Shown: piece by piece, positions 1 through 6,633 of the stretch
Numbering within the stretch: the stretch's first letter is position 1
Layout: each line of letters opens with the position of its first letter
Assembly (NCBI GenBank): GCA_011046315.1
Contig: DSAU01000358.1
Span: forward strand, 1 to 6,678
Direction: 5' to 3'
DNA: 6,678 nt
From: a bacterium
GTDB taxonomy: Bacteria > Zhuqueibacterota > Zhuqueibacteria > Thermofontimicrobiales > Thermofontimicrobiaceae
Position numbers and translations under genes: made by a program
The notes under the pieces: model-generated
What the model was told of the DNA's origin: nothing
What the model saw: the letters and a program-made list of their open reading frames with translations, nothing else
Database searches by the model: none

Positions 1-563
1 AATCACCGATACCCGATAAAAAGGCGCTGTTTGATGTTGGCGCTGCTGGACCGATTGCCGGACTCTTCGTGACAATCCCGATATTGATTATTGGAATGTA
101 TCACTCATCATTTATCCCTAAAGTTGAAACCCAGGATATTGGTATTTATCTGGGTGAATCTTTATTGTTCAAACAAATTGCCAATTGGGTATTGGGGCCT
201 GAGCCAGCCGGTTTTGACACCATGCTCCATCCGATGGCTTATGCTGGTTGGGCAGGGCTGTTCGTCACCGCATTAAATTTACTCCCGATCGGGCAGTTGG
301 ATGGAGGACATATCCTTTACAGTCTATTCGGCAGACGAAGCGAGAAAATCTATAAATTCGTCTTGTTAATTTTTACAGTCGTCTGCGCTGTCTGGTATCC
401 CGGCTGGCTGCTGCTTATTTTGTTGCTGCTCTGGTTTGGTTTCAAGCATCCACCACCAATTTATCAAGAAATCGAACTGGATGACAAACGTAAATTGCTC
501 GGCTATGTCATGTTTATCGTATTTATTTTATCATTCGTACCAGTTCCGTTTCACATCAAATAA
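1..563 (+). CDS. Site-2 protease family (M50) intramembrane zinc metalloprotease, C-terminal part
   Basis: Partial gene: the reading frame is open from the window edge (first full codon at 3) to a TAA at 561-563, giving 186 residues. The family cleaves substrates within or beside the membrane. The visible third-ligand motif is NLLPIGQLDGGH (about 276-311), whose Asp (codon 300-302) is the expected zinc ligand. The HExxH motif that supplies the other ligands must lie upstream of the window. Before it is the FDVGAAGPIAG segment typical of this soluble-loop-poor M50 subgroup. After it come hydrophobic segments (about 355-450 and 500-550) and the HPPP element that this subgroup carries near its C-terminus. 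A GTG at 69 is inside the conserved GPIAG region, so it is not the true start. The substrate is unknown. The next gene begins nine bases later, suggesting co-transcription. Family assignment is firm; a specific role such as RseP-like signalling cannot be claimed, and no PDZ domain is visible in this part. Confidence 0.88.
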   Translation, partial: SPIPDKKALFDVGAAGPIAGLFVTIPILIIGMYHSSFIPKVETQDIGIYLGESLLFKQIANWVLGPEPAGFDTMLHPMAYAGWAGLFVTALNLLPIGQLDGGHILYSLFGRRSEKIYKFVLLIFTVVCAVWYPGWLLLILLLLWFGFKHPPPIYQEIELDDKRKLLGYVMFIVFILSFVPVPFHIK

Positions 564-572
564 GATTTTATT

Positions 573-1526
573 ATGCAAGAGCAAAACGATCATAACGCTG
601 AAACCCGCATCAATCAAACGCCTAAAAAGCGGCTGGCAATTTTTCGCTCCAGAAAATTTCTCATCCTTTCGGGTGTTTTTATCGCATTGTTAATCATTGA
701 ATTTCGTTTCGACGTTGTGGAAATTTTTTTCGGAAATATTTTGGAAATGACCAATTCCTTTCGCCCCCGGGCTGGAACCATTTGGGAGAGAGAAAAAAAA
801 GATCAACTTGCGAACAGCCAGCTTCACATCATCTCTCAAAGCGTTATTGAACCGAAAATTGAAACTACCAATATCCAGACGCTTTCACAACTGCGCGACC
901 TGCTGGAAGAGAAACAGTCAGTGTTTTTAACAGCCGATCAGTTCAAGAATTTATACAATCAGATTCCACCGCGGGTCTCGTTCGATGTTATTTCACCGTT
1001 TGATCTATTGAAATTATCACACAGTCGGAAATGGACCTGGACAAAAATTCTAAAAGAGGAAAAAAATTTGAGCTGCTTTTTTTTAGACGGCGATAAACAA
1101 TTGCTCATGGACACTTATCCGCCACTATCTGTGCTCTTTAATTCAGGAGATGGCGGAGATAATTACCATACGTCGCTGGATTCCATGGAAATGTTTCAAG
1201 GGCGCTCCATTACCGCTGAACATTTTTTTTCGGTATTTGATGACTTTTCCAATGCTGTCAAGCTGCAATTGATTAACAATCCCTATTTGCTGATTAAATG
1301 GGACAACAACATTCGCCGCATTGCCATTTCACAATACTCTACTGATAACACTGTGCTGATCGGTTTTGAAATAAATCAGGGAATCTATACAGAGGTATAT
1401 ACGTTTGACGCCAGCGAGTTAGCCGCCAATTACCTGATCGCGCGTCTCAATGAAATGTATCCCGAGCTTAATTTTTCTTATCCTCAACGCAAGTACCGGG
1501 GGTATCGTTATTATGAAAATTATTGA
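573..1526 (+). CDS. Hypothetical single-pass membrane protein, 317 aa, coupled to the downstream PBP gene
   Basis: I do not recognise this protein. It starts at ATG 573 and ends at TGA 1524-1526. About 28 mostly polar, basic residues (KKR, RSRK) are followed by a hydrophobic stretch, FLILSGVFIALLII (about residues 29-43). The remaining roughly 270 residues are soluble-looking. By the positive-inside rule this suggests a signal anchor with the C-terminal part in the periplasm or outside. The soluble part has alternating hydrophobic/polar blocks (for example AISQYSTDNTVLIGFEIN), a Gly/Asp-rich patch NSGDGGDNYH and a Tyr/Arg-rich tail; I see no catalytic motif. The upstream Shine-Dalgarno is poor, so translation may depend on the preceding protease gene nine bases away. 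The stop overlaps the start of the penicillin-binding protein by 14 bases, which suggests translational coupling and perhaps a related envelope job. That is inference from context only. The frame is long, uninterrupted and tightly packed between real genes, so it is very probably a true gene. Confidence 0.75.
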   Translation: MQEQNDHNAETRINQTPKKRLAIFRSRKFLILSGVFIALLIIEFRFDVVEIFFGNILEMTNSFRPRAGTIWEREKKDQLANSQLHIISQSVIEPKIETTNIQTLSQLRDLLEEKQSVFLTADQFKNLYNQIPPRVSFDVISPFDLLKLSHSRKWTWTKILKEEKNLSCFFLDGDKQLLMDTYPPLSVLFNSGDGGDNYHTSLDSMEMFQGRSITAEHFFSVFDDFSNAVKLQLINNPYLLIKWDNNIRRIAISQYSTDNTVLIGFEINQGIYTEVYTFDASELAANYLIARLNEMYPELNFSYPQRKYRGYRYYENY

Positions 1527-3605
1527 TAAGCGGCGTATCTGGCTCATTGCGATTGCAATAGCGCTGTTATTATTTATCATCATTTTTTTGTTATTCGTTT
1601 TTACGCTGCCGCAACTGCCCGCAAAAATTTCAGAACTGAGCTTAAGCACGCCGACTGAAATCTATTCAGACAGCGGTGAGTTGATTATTTCGCTTGCCAA
1701 TCGCCAGGAAGTGCGGCTCTCACAGATATCACCGCACTTTATCAACGCAATTCTGGCAATGGAAGATACAGATTTTTACAAGCATCAAGGACTCAACAAG
1801 CGGGGATTGCTTCGGGCGCTTTTTCAGCATTTATCCACCTTGCGCAAATCCGGCGGCGGCAGTAGCATCACTCAGCAACTGGCGAAAAACATGTTCTTTT
1901 CGTTTGATTACAGTTGGTCGCGAAAGATCAAAGATGCGCTGTTAGCCTGTCAAATGGAGCAGCGATACAGCAAACAGGAAATCCTCGAAGCCTATTGCAA
2001 TCAGATTGATCTCGGCGCCAATTCGTTTGGCGTGAGCAGGCGGCGCAAACCTATTTTGCCAAACACGCCGATGAACTCAACCTTGCGGAAGCCGCCTTTT
2101 TGGCAAATCTGACCCGATGGCCCACTCGCTACAATCCATACCAGAATTTTGACATCGCTAAACAACGCCAGGAAATTGTTCTAAAGCGGATGCTCAAGGT
2201 GAATTTCATCACCGAACAAGAATTTGAAGAAGCTGTCGCATTTCCGATTCAATTAAAGCGTTTAAACCTGTTTTACGGCAAAGCCAGCTATTTTCTTGAT
2301 CATGTAAAAAAGACGGTCGAGCAGATGTATTCGCCTGAGGTATTGTCGTACGGCGGATTGAAAATATACACTTCATTGGACACACGATCGCAGAATTTTG
2401 CACAACGAGCGGTTCAAGAGGGACTGAAAGATCTGGACGAGCAGTTGGGTTACCAGGCTTATGATCTGGCAACGCTTGAAGAAAAGCGAAATTACATTCA
2501 AGGAGCGTTGGTTGCAATTGATCCGCGAAATGGCAAAGTGAAAGCCATGGTCGGCGGCAGAGATTTTTCAGCCAGCCAATTTAACCGCGCTATCAGTAAT
2601 AATCGTCAACCGGGTTCAGCTTTTAAGCCGTTTGTTTATCTTGCCGCTATTGATATGGGAAAATACACACCGGCGTCAATTATTGAAGATGCCCCGATTA
2701 CTTTTGAATTTGATAACCAAAAATGGTCTCCGCCAAACTTCGACCGTCAATTTCGTGGGCCAGTTACGCTGAAAACAGCTTTGGCAAAATCGATCAACGT
2801 CCCCACTGCAAAAATAATTGCTGACATTCAGCCGGAAAATGTTATTCACTACGCGAAATTGATGGGAATCAAAAGCCCGCTCAGCCCAAATCTATCACTG
2901 GCGCTGGGTACATCGAGTGTATCCCCGTTGGAGCTGTGTAGCGGCTATGTTCCCTTTGCTAATGGCGGCATTAGCCGTGAACCGCAAATTATCAAGTATA
3001 TTGAAAGCCCGTACGGTAAAATTCTCAAAGAATATTCAAACAGGAGCCGACAGATCGTAAATTCACAATCGATCTATCTGGTTTTGGACATGCTCCGCGA
3101 AGCCGTCGAAACCGGTAGCGGTCGACGAATCCGGACTTCACAGTTTAACAGACCGGCAGCCGGCAAAACCGGAACCACCAATGATGCACGAGATAATTGG
3201 TTTGTGGGTTTTACTCCCCAATTGGTAACCGCTGTCTGGATCGGATTTGATGATTTCCGACCGATTAAAAATAAACAAGGGGTGGATTTATCCGGCAGCA
3301 TGGCAGCTATTCCGATCTGGGTCGAATTTATGCAAAACGTTCTGACTGGTGAACGCTACCGAAATTTTCCCATTCCAGAAGGTATTGTGTTTGTCTATGT
3401 TGACCCGACCAGCGGCGAGATCGTTCCCCAGGATTATCCCGACGCCCAACAGGTCGCACTTAAAGCGGGCACTGAACTGCCAGTAAAAGACCTTTCTAAA
3501 AAAATTGAAAAACCAGACACCATAGCTGCGACGCTGGATTCTCTGGAAAACTTGCTCAGTAATCCGGTCAGGGATTCATCAGCGTTGATATTTCAAAATA
3601 ATTAG
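1513..3605 (+). pseudogene. Class A penicillin-binding protein (GT51 glycosyltransferase + transpeptidase), interrupted by a one-base frameshift
   Basis: A bifunctional peptidoglycan synthase: the GT51 domain polymerises lipid II and the transpeptidase crosslinks stem peptides outside the membrane. ATG 1513 gives a basic N-terminus and one membrane anchor (residues 9-30). GT51 motifs follow: MEDTDFYKHQG (catalytic Glu84), GGGSSITQQLAKN (114-126), then RKIKD (137-141), where the family normally has RKxxE. The first frame stops at 2110-2112. The family sequence resumes in another frame: EQAAQTYF from 2034 and EAAFLANLTRWP through 2119. Restoring one G near 2034 yields a continuous 697-residue protein of usual length. 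Transpeptidase motifs are all present: SAFK (Ser369, codon 2616), SIN (Ser427, codon 2790) and KTGT (Lys552, codon 3165). The stop is at 3603-3605. As written, only 1513-2112 would be translated as a truncated product; 2100-3605 lacks an anchor and a credible start. The otherwise perfect downstream frame favours a recent mutation or a read/assembly error. ATG 1513 is preferred to ATG 1450, which lies deep in the previous gene. Confidence 0.9.
2029..2043 (+). other. Frameshift site: one-base deletion in the PBP GT51 domain
   Basis: The bases here read GGC GTG AGC AGG CGG in the upstream frame. The family pattern expects G-V-E-Q-A-A, that is GGC GTG GAG CAG GCG GCG. One G is missing between GTG and AGC (2034/2035). 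Re-using G2034 as the first base of GAG restores NSFGVEQAAQTYFAKHADEL. The unshifted frame instead adds 25 unrelated residues (2035-2109) before its TGA. The site is not a classical X-XXY-YYZ slippery heptamer, so programmed -1 frameshifting is not indicated. Confidence 0.88.
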
Positions 3606-3610
3606 TATTA

Positions 3611-3618
3611 TTCATGAA
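3611..3618. repeat. 8-bp palindrome TTCATGAA in the leader of the kinase gene
   Basis: A perfect palindrome in the 34-base gap between the penicillin-binding protein and kinase genes. The same octamer recurs at 4573-4580 in the gap before the next gene. I noticed no other copy on reading the window. It could be a small operator half-site or chance in AT-rich spacer. Confidence 0.3.
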
Positions 3619-3639
3619 ATCAGTTACGGACCATTATTA

Positions 3640-4548
3640 ATGAATAAATCACAGTTTTGCATCGCTGGTATCGGTGAGATACTCTGGGATATTTATCAGA
3701 ATCAAAAATTTCTCGGCGGCGCTCCGGCAAATTTCTCCATTCATTGCCAACAATTGGGAAATCAGGGTGTGGTAGTTAGCCGCATCGGCAACGACCAACT
3801 TGGCGAGGAAATTCGACACTGGTTGCGGCAACGCAATATATCCGACAGCTATTTGCAAACCGATCACAACAAAAATACCGGCACAGTATATGTCACATTG
3901 GATAGCGCCAGCCAGCCCAGCTTCACAATTACTGAAGATGTTGCCTGGGACTATCTTGAATTGAATTCGCAACTTAAACAATTGGCAACCGAACTGGATG
4001 CCGTTTTATTCGGCACGCTTGCACAACGACATCCGACATCGCGACACGCTATTCAACAATTTCTAAGCTCCGCCAATACAGCTTTTAAAATCTACGACAT
4101 CAATCTGCGGGGTTGGACGTCGGAAACAGAAAACATTGTCCGTCAATCGTTGGAATTGGCAGATGCTCTCAAGTTAAATGAAGATGAATTAAAATTGATA
4201 AAACTGAATTGGGAATTCGACGGCGATGATAACAAATTTTTAAATCATTTGATCTCCGAATTTCAGCTCGAATTGGTTGCGTTGACCTTGGGTGCTGATG
4301 GATGTTGGTTGATCAAAAAGGATCACCTGGTTAACGCACCAGGGATAAAAATTCAACCGGTAGATACCACCGGCTGCGGTGATGCTTTTACTGCGGCGTT
4401 AGTGAACCATTATTTGCAGGCGCGCTCGTTACAGGAAATAGCACATTTCAGCAATTTGGTCGGTGCTTATGTTGCGCTTTTTCCCGGCGCCACGCCCAGC
4501 TATGGGCTGAATGAACTGAACAATTTTAAAAAGATTTTATCAAATTGA
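3640..4548 (+). CDS. PfkB-family carbohydrate kinase, fructokinase-like
   Basis: A 302-residue cytoplasmic sugar kinase of the ribokinase/PfkB family, which transfers phosphate from ATP to a sugar hydroxyl. N-terminal GIGEILWDIY (10-19) and FLGGAPANFSIHCQQLG (24-40) match the substrate-binding signature of fructokinase-type members. DINLRG (153-158), KLNEDEL (178-184) and TLGADGCW (216-223) follow in the usual order. The ATP/anion-hole signature is DTTGCGDAF (242-250), with Asp248 as the expected catalytic base; most relatives have GAGD, and Cys in place of Ala is a tolerated variation. Length is normal. The TVYVTLD and EDVAWD segments (82-88, 100-104) also fit fructokinase-like PfkB proteins. 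Actual sugar specificity cannot be read from the sequence. The ATG at 3640 has only a weak upstream CGGA (3627-3630). The gene starts 34 bases after the penicillin-binding protein and may share its transcript, though the functions are unrelated. Confidence 0.88.
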   Translation: MNKSQFCIAGIGEILWDIYQNQKFLGGAPANFSIHCQQLGNQGVVVSRIGNDQLGEEIRHWLRQRNISDSYLQTDHNKNTGTVYVTLDSASQPSFTITEDVAWDYLELNSQLKQLATELDAVLFGTLAQRHPTSRHAIQQFLSSANTAFKIYDINLRGWTSETENIVRQSLELADALKLNEDELKLIKLNWEFDGDDNKFLNHLISEFQLELVALTLGADGCWLIKKDHLVNAPGIKIQPVDTTGCGDAFTAALVNHYLQARSLQEIAHFSNLVGAYVALFPGATPSYGLNELNNFKKILSN

Positions 4549-4574
4549 TTGTTACCATCAATCAATTAATTTTT
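4543..4574 (+). terminator. Possible weak intrinsic terminator or attenuator between kinase and PLP enzyme genes
   Basis: A perfect 9-bp inverted repeat, AATTGATTG (4543-4551) and CAATCAATT (4559-4567), is separated by a 7-base loop. It is followed by AATTTTT (4568-4574), the shape of a rho-independent terminator. The stem has only two G-C pairs, so it would be weak, and it includes the stop codon of the kinase gene (4546-4548). Only 28 bases separate it from ATG 4603, too few for a promoter, so partial termination or RNA processing fits better than a full operon boundary. Confidence 0.4.
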
Positions 4575-4580
4575 CATGAA
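4573..4580. repeat. Second copy of the TTCATGAA palindrome, upstream of the PLP enzyme
   Basis: Identical to the octamer at 3611-3618. It overlaps the end of the T-run of the stem-loop and contains an in-frame ATG (4576) that I do not take as the gene start. Its recurrence in consecutive intergenic gaps is the only reason to list it. Confidence 0.3.
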
Positions 4581-4586
4581 CGAAAT

Positions 4587-4594
4587 TAAGGAGG
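4587..4594 (+). promoter_or_regulatory. Strong Shine-Dalgarno TAAGGAGG deciding the PLP enzyme start
   Basis: TAAGGAGG is close to a perfect complement of the 16S rRNA 3' end and sits 8 bases before ATG 4603. This places the true start at 4603 rather than the in-frame ATG at 4576, which lies upstream of this site and has no ribosome binding site of its own. It is by far the best ribosome binding site in the window. Confidence 0.85.
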
Positions 4595-4602
4595 AAATTT
4601 TT

Positions 4603-5871
4603 ATGGGTAAATGCGATTGGAAAGAACCGCCTAATAATTGGAGCCATCGCACCAGAGCCGCGCATGTCGGTTATGATCCATTTTTAAGCATGGGCGCGGT
4701 GCGCCCGCCAATATTTTCAGTATCCACCTTCTCGGTTGAAAATGCAGCAAAATTGGAAAACATGTTCCGTCGAGCTTACGGGTTTGATGCCCCGCTTGAG
4801 CCTGATGAAGAATGGCCAGTTTACACCCGCGTATCCAATCCGAATTTTATCATGCTCTGTGATCGACTGCAATGTCTGGAGCAAGGTGCGGAAAATGTTC
4901 GAGCCGTTTATTTTCCCAGCGGGCTGTCCGCCATATTTACCACAGTACTTGCTACCTGTCAGCCCGATGATACTTTGATTTTTGGTTATCCGGTTTACGG
5001 CGGAACCGATCATCAATTCAGACATTTGATCCCCGAGAAATTGGGTATCAACGTGGTTCCGGTTGACGCTACAGATTTAAATGAATTAGAACGGACAATT
5101 AAAACACACGCTTCAAAACTGAAGATTTTATTTATTGAGACGCCTGCCAACCCCAGCCTGGCGATGATCGACCTGCAAGCCGTTGCCGATCTGACGCATC
5201 AACTCTCCGATGCAGCAGTAGTGGTTGACAACACTTTTATGTCGCCGATTCTGCAACATCCATTTAGCTTCGGCGCCGATATTATTGTTTATTCAGGTAC
5301 CAAATCTCTGGGGGGACATTCTGATCTGATAGCAGGGTTTGTAGTAGATCGCGATCCGCAGCGAGCACAAAAAATTCATTCCACTCGGGTGACGACCGGC
5401 CCCACACCTTCGGCATTTGACGCCTGGTTGCTGTTTCGCTCATTCGATACGCTTGAGATACGCGTCTTGCAAGCCCAGGCGAACGCCCGTAAGGTTGCTA
5501 AATTTCTGGAAGATCATCCAGCAGTCGAACATGTCATCTATCCTGATCTGTTTAAAAAAAACAGTCGCGAATGGAAAATTTTTCAGAGACAATGCGAGGG
5601 GCCGGGTTCGATGATCACTTTTGATCCGAAAGGCGGCAAGAAAGAGGCTTATGCCATTCTTGATAATTTACAAATTTTCGGACTGGCTGTCTCGCTGGGA
5701 GGGGTTGAATCATTGGCGGAAAGTCCATGGTTTCACACTCATCTCGATGTTTCCGACGAAGATAAGCGTAAATCAAATTTTAGACCGCAAACACTGCGCC
5801 TGTCAATTGGACTGGAGGATGCAGATGACCTCTGCAGCGATCTGGATCAAGCATTAAAGAAAATTATTTAA
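4603..5871 (+). CDS. Cystathionine gamma-synthase family PLP-dependent enzyme (Cys/Met metabolism)
   Basis: A 422-residue fold-type I PLP enzyme of the transsulfuration family, which makes or breaks C-S bonds at the gamma or beta carbon of Cys/Met-related amino acids in the cytoplasm. Visible landmarks are YTRVSNPN (74-81; Tyr and Arg that reach the neighbouring subunit's PLP phosphate), FPSGLSAI (104-111), YGGT (132-135; stacking Tyr132), VVVDNTF (206-212; Asp209 to the pyridine nitrogen), SGTKSLGGHSDLIAG (231-245; Lys234 Schiff base), SLGGVESL (364-371) and LRLSIGLED (398-406; Arg399 for the substrate carboxylate). YGGT, not the YGCT of typical methionine gamma-lyases, leans towards gamma-synthase or beta-lyase types. 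The residues 58-73 before YTR form a longer loop than usual, and FRSFDTLEIR (278-287) replaces the common LRGLKTLxxR, marking a divergent subgroup. The exact reaction therefore stays open. The start is set by the strong ribosome binding site at 4587-4594. Confidence 0.88.
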   Translation: MGKCDWKEPPNNWSHRTRAAHVGYDPFLSMGAVRPPIFSVSTFSVENAAKLENMFRRAYGFDAPLEPDEEWPVYTRVSNPNFIMLCDRLQCLEQGAENVRAVYFPSGLSAIFTTVLATCQPDDTLIFGYPVYGGTDHQFRHLIPEKLGINVVPVDATDLNELERTIKTHASKLKILFIETPANPSLAMIDLQAVADLTHQLSDAAVVVDNTFMSPILQHPFSFGADIIVYSGTKSLGGHSDLIAGFVVDRDPQRAQKIHSTRVTTGPTPSAFDAWLLFRSFDTLEIRVLQAQANARKVAKFLEDHPAVEHVIYPDLFKKNSREWKIFQRQCEGPGSMITFDPKGGKKEAYAILDNLQIFGLAVSLGGVESLAESPWFHTHLDVSDEDKRKSNFRPQTLRLSIGLEDADDLCSDLDQALKKII

Positions 5872-5929
5872 AAAAACACCAGCGGACAATCGTGATCAAC
5901 TCTGCTGTTATTTAAAAATATTTCAAAGT

Positions 5930-6583
5930 TTATCGCTTGAACAGCCCGGCGAAGAAATCCAGTATCGTCTCCAAAATAGTTCGGTCTTTGCCGGAAGGAA
6001 TTTTGACATCATCGGTTTCATCCAGCCAGATGATGCCATCATCATCGTCATCAACCGGAATATCAGCTCCCGGTACCGAAGTTGATGTTAACCCGGTCTT
6101 GAAACGGTGCCAATCAAAAAGGGGGCCCGGATCGGGTTTCCTCGTGGTGATCTCTTCATGCCCTCGAATAAGCTCAAGCGGAATTTCAAATTTCTCTATT
6201 TTTTGTTTCACCAACCAGATCAGGGCTTCGTATTGGAAAACAGTATAGGGAAATAACTGACCGTCACCCTGAAGTTCAATTCCAATCGTGCGGTTATTAA
6301 GGTTCTGATATAACACGCCATTGATAATCCATTCACTTCTACCGGCATGCCAGGCAGTGTGCTCATCCCTCACCATCTGAATAATATCTCCTTCCGCACG
6401 GGGAATAATGTAATGCGCAGACACCTGATTTGTGGTGCGCCAGACCGCTGGTTTGAACCAATCAATGGTGCCTTGCAAACTGTTAATCTGTCCGTTAGTG
6501 CTGCCGGTATGATGGATGATGATCATCTTATTACTGATTTTATCAGTGCTAAAAAATCGACTTTCGATCCATTTGATTTTCAT
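5930..6583 (-). CDS. N-acetylmuramoyl-L-alanine amidase, Amidase_2/PGRP type
   Basis: A 217-residue zinc amidase expected to cut the bond between N-acetylmuramic acid and L-alanine of peptidoglycan or its fragments. The start (CAT 6581-6583 on +) has GGAG five bases upstream on the coding strand. The fold's landmarks are in order: MIIIHHTGS (20-28, zinc ligand His24), SAHYIIPR (55-62), AWHAGRS (77-83), NRTIGIELQG (97-106, conserved Glu103), RGHEEI (140-145, His142) and RKPDPGPLFDWHRF (148-161), with Lys149 and Asp151 in the AmpD-like catalytic and ligand positions. No signal peptide or lipobox is seen, which suits a cytoplasmic AmpD-like recycling enzyme, or release by phage-like lysis or an atypical route. 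After the domain comes an extra tail of about 55 residues: a Thr/Ser/Pro linker, an acidic run with five consecutive Asp (178-182), then ILETILDFFAGLFKR, a possible amphipathic membrane-binding helix. It is convergent with the PLP enzyme gene, 58 bases away. Amidase assignment is firm; cellular role is not. Confidence 0.9.
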   Translation of the reverse strand: MKIKWIESRFFSTDKISNKMIIIHHTGSTNGQINSLQGTIDWFKPAVWRTTNQVSAHYIIPRAEGDIIQMVRDEHTAWHAGRSEWIINGVLYQNLNNRTIGIELQGDGQLFPYTVFQYEALIWLVKQKIEKFEIPLELIRGHEEITTRKPDPGPLFDWHRFKTGLTSTSVPGADIPVDDDDDGIIWLDETDDVKIPSGKDRTILETILDFFAGLFKR

Positions 6584-6588
6584 GTCTT

Positions 6589-6592
6589 CTCC
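6589..6592 (-). promoter_or_regulatory. Ribosome binding site of the amidase gene
   Basis: On the - strand GGAG (within GGAGAAG) lies five bases before ATG 6583, a normal Shine-Dalgarno position. It supports this ATG as the start and shows that no upstream extension encoding a signal peptide is needed. Confidence 0.7.
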
Positions 6593-6604
6593 AAATATTT
6601 TTAT

Positions 6605-6633
6605 TAAAACTACATCTGTTTGATTGATGTCAA
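6605..6633 (-). promoter_or_regulatory. Possible sigma70-like promoter for the amidase gene
   Basis: On the - strand, TTGACA (6628-6633 on +) is an exact -35 consensus. With a 17-base spacer the -10 position reads GTTTTA (6605-6610), a poor TATAAT match; shifting one to three bases gives TTTTAA, TTTAAT or TTAATA. The placement, 22-50 bases before the start codon and in AT-rich DNA, is right for a promoter. The weak -10, and a possible non-proteobacterial host with other promoter rules, keep confidence low. Confidence 0.35.

Noticed and set aside
1450..1512. Upstream in-frame ATG extending the PBP by 21 residues
   Set aside because: It lies deep in the preceding gene and would put a non-basic, odd leader before the membrane anchor. 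ATG 1513 gives the classic basic-then-hydrophobic N-terminus, with GGGGG about ten bases upstream.
2029..2043. Programmed ribosomal frameshift in the PBP gene
   Set aside because: The needed shift is -1, but there is no X-XXY-YYZ slippery sequence at the junction (GGC GTG AGC), and class A PBPs are not known to use recoding.
2100..3605. Second PBP fragment as an independent transpeptidase gene starting at TTG 2100
   Set aside because: The TTG is inside the conserved EAAFLANL segment, lacks a ribosome binding site, and the product would have no membrane anchor or export signal. The matching family sequence extends upstream to 2034 in the same frame.
4363..4389. GCGD instead of GAGD in the kinase ATP-site signature as a defect
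   Set aside because: The catalytic Asp and both Gly are kept, and Cys at this position is a tolerated variation in the PfkB family, so it is not evidence of inactivity.
4576..4602. ATG 4576 as the PLP enzyme start
   Set aside because: It precedes the near-perfect TAAGGAGG at 4587-4594 and has no ribosome binding site itself; the nine extra residues (MNEIKEEIF) would be translated from the Shine-Dalgarno region.
5870..5909. Possible - strand terminator for the amidase between the convergent genes
   Set aside because: AACAGC and GCTggtGTT could pair with a three-base bulge before a run of seven T on the - strand, but the stem is only six pairs with a loop of about 20 bases, too weak to call.
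5937..6607. Open frames on the + strand opposite the amidase (5937-6248 and 6347-6607)
   Set aside because: They are antisense shadows of a gene with clear amidase motifs; their translations are Ser/Pro-rich and low in complexity, with no recognisable features.
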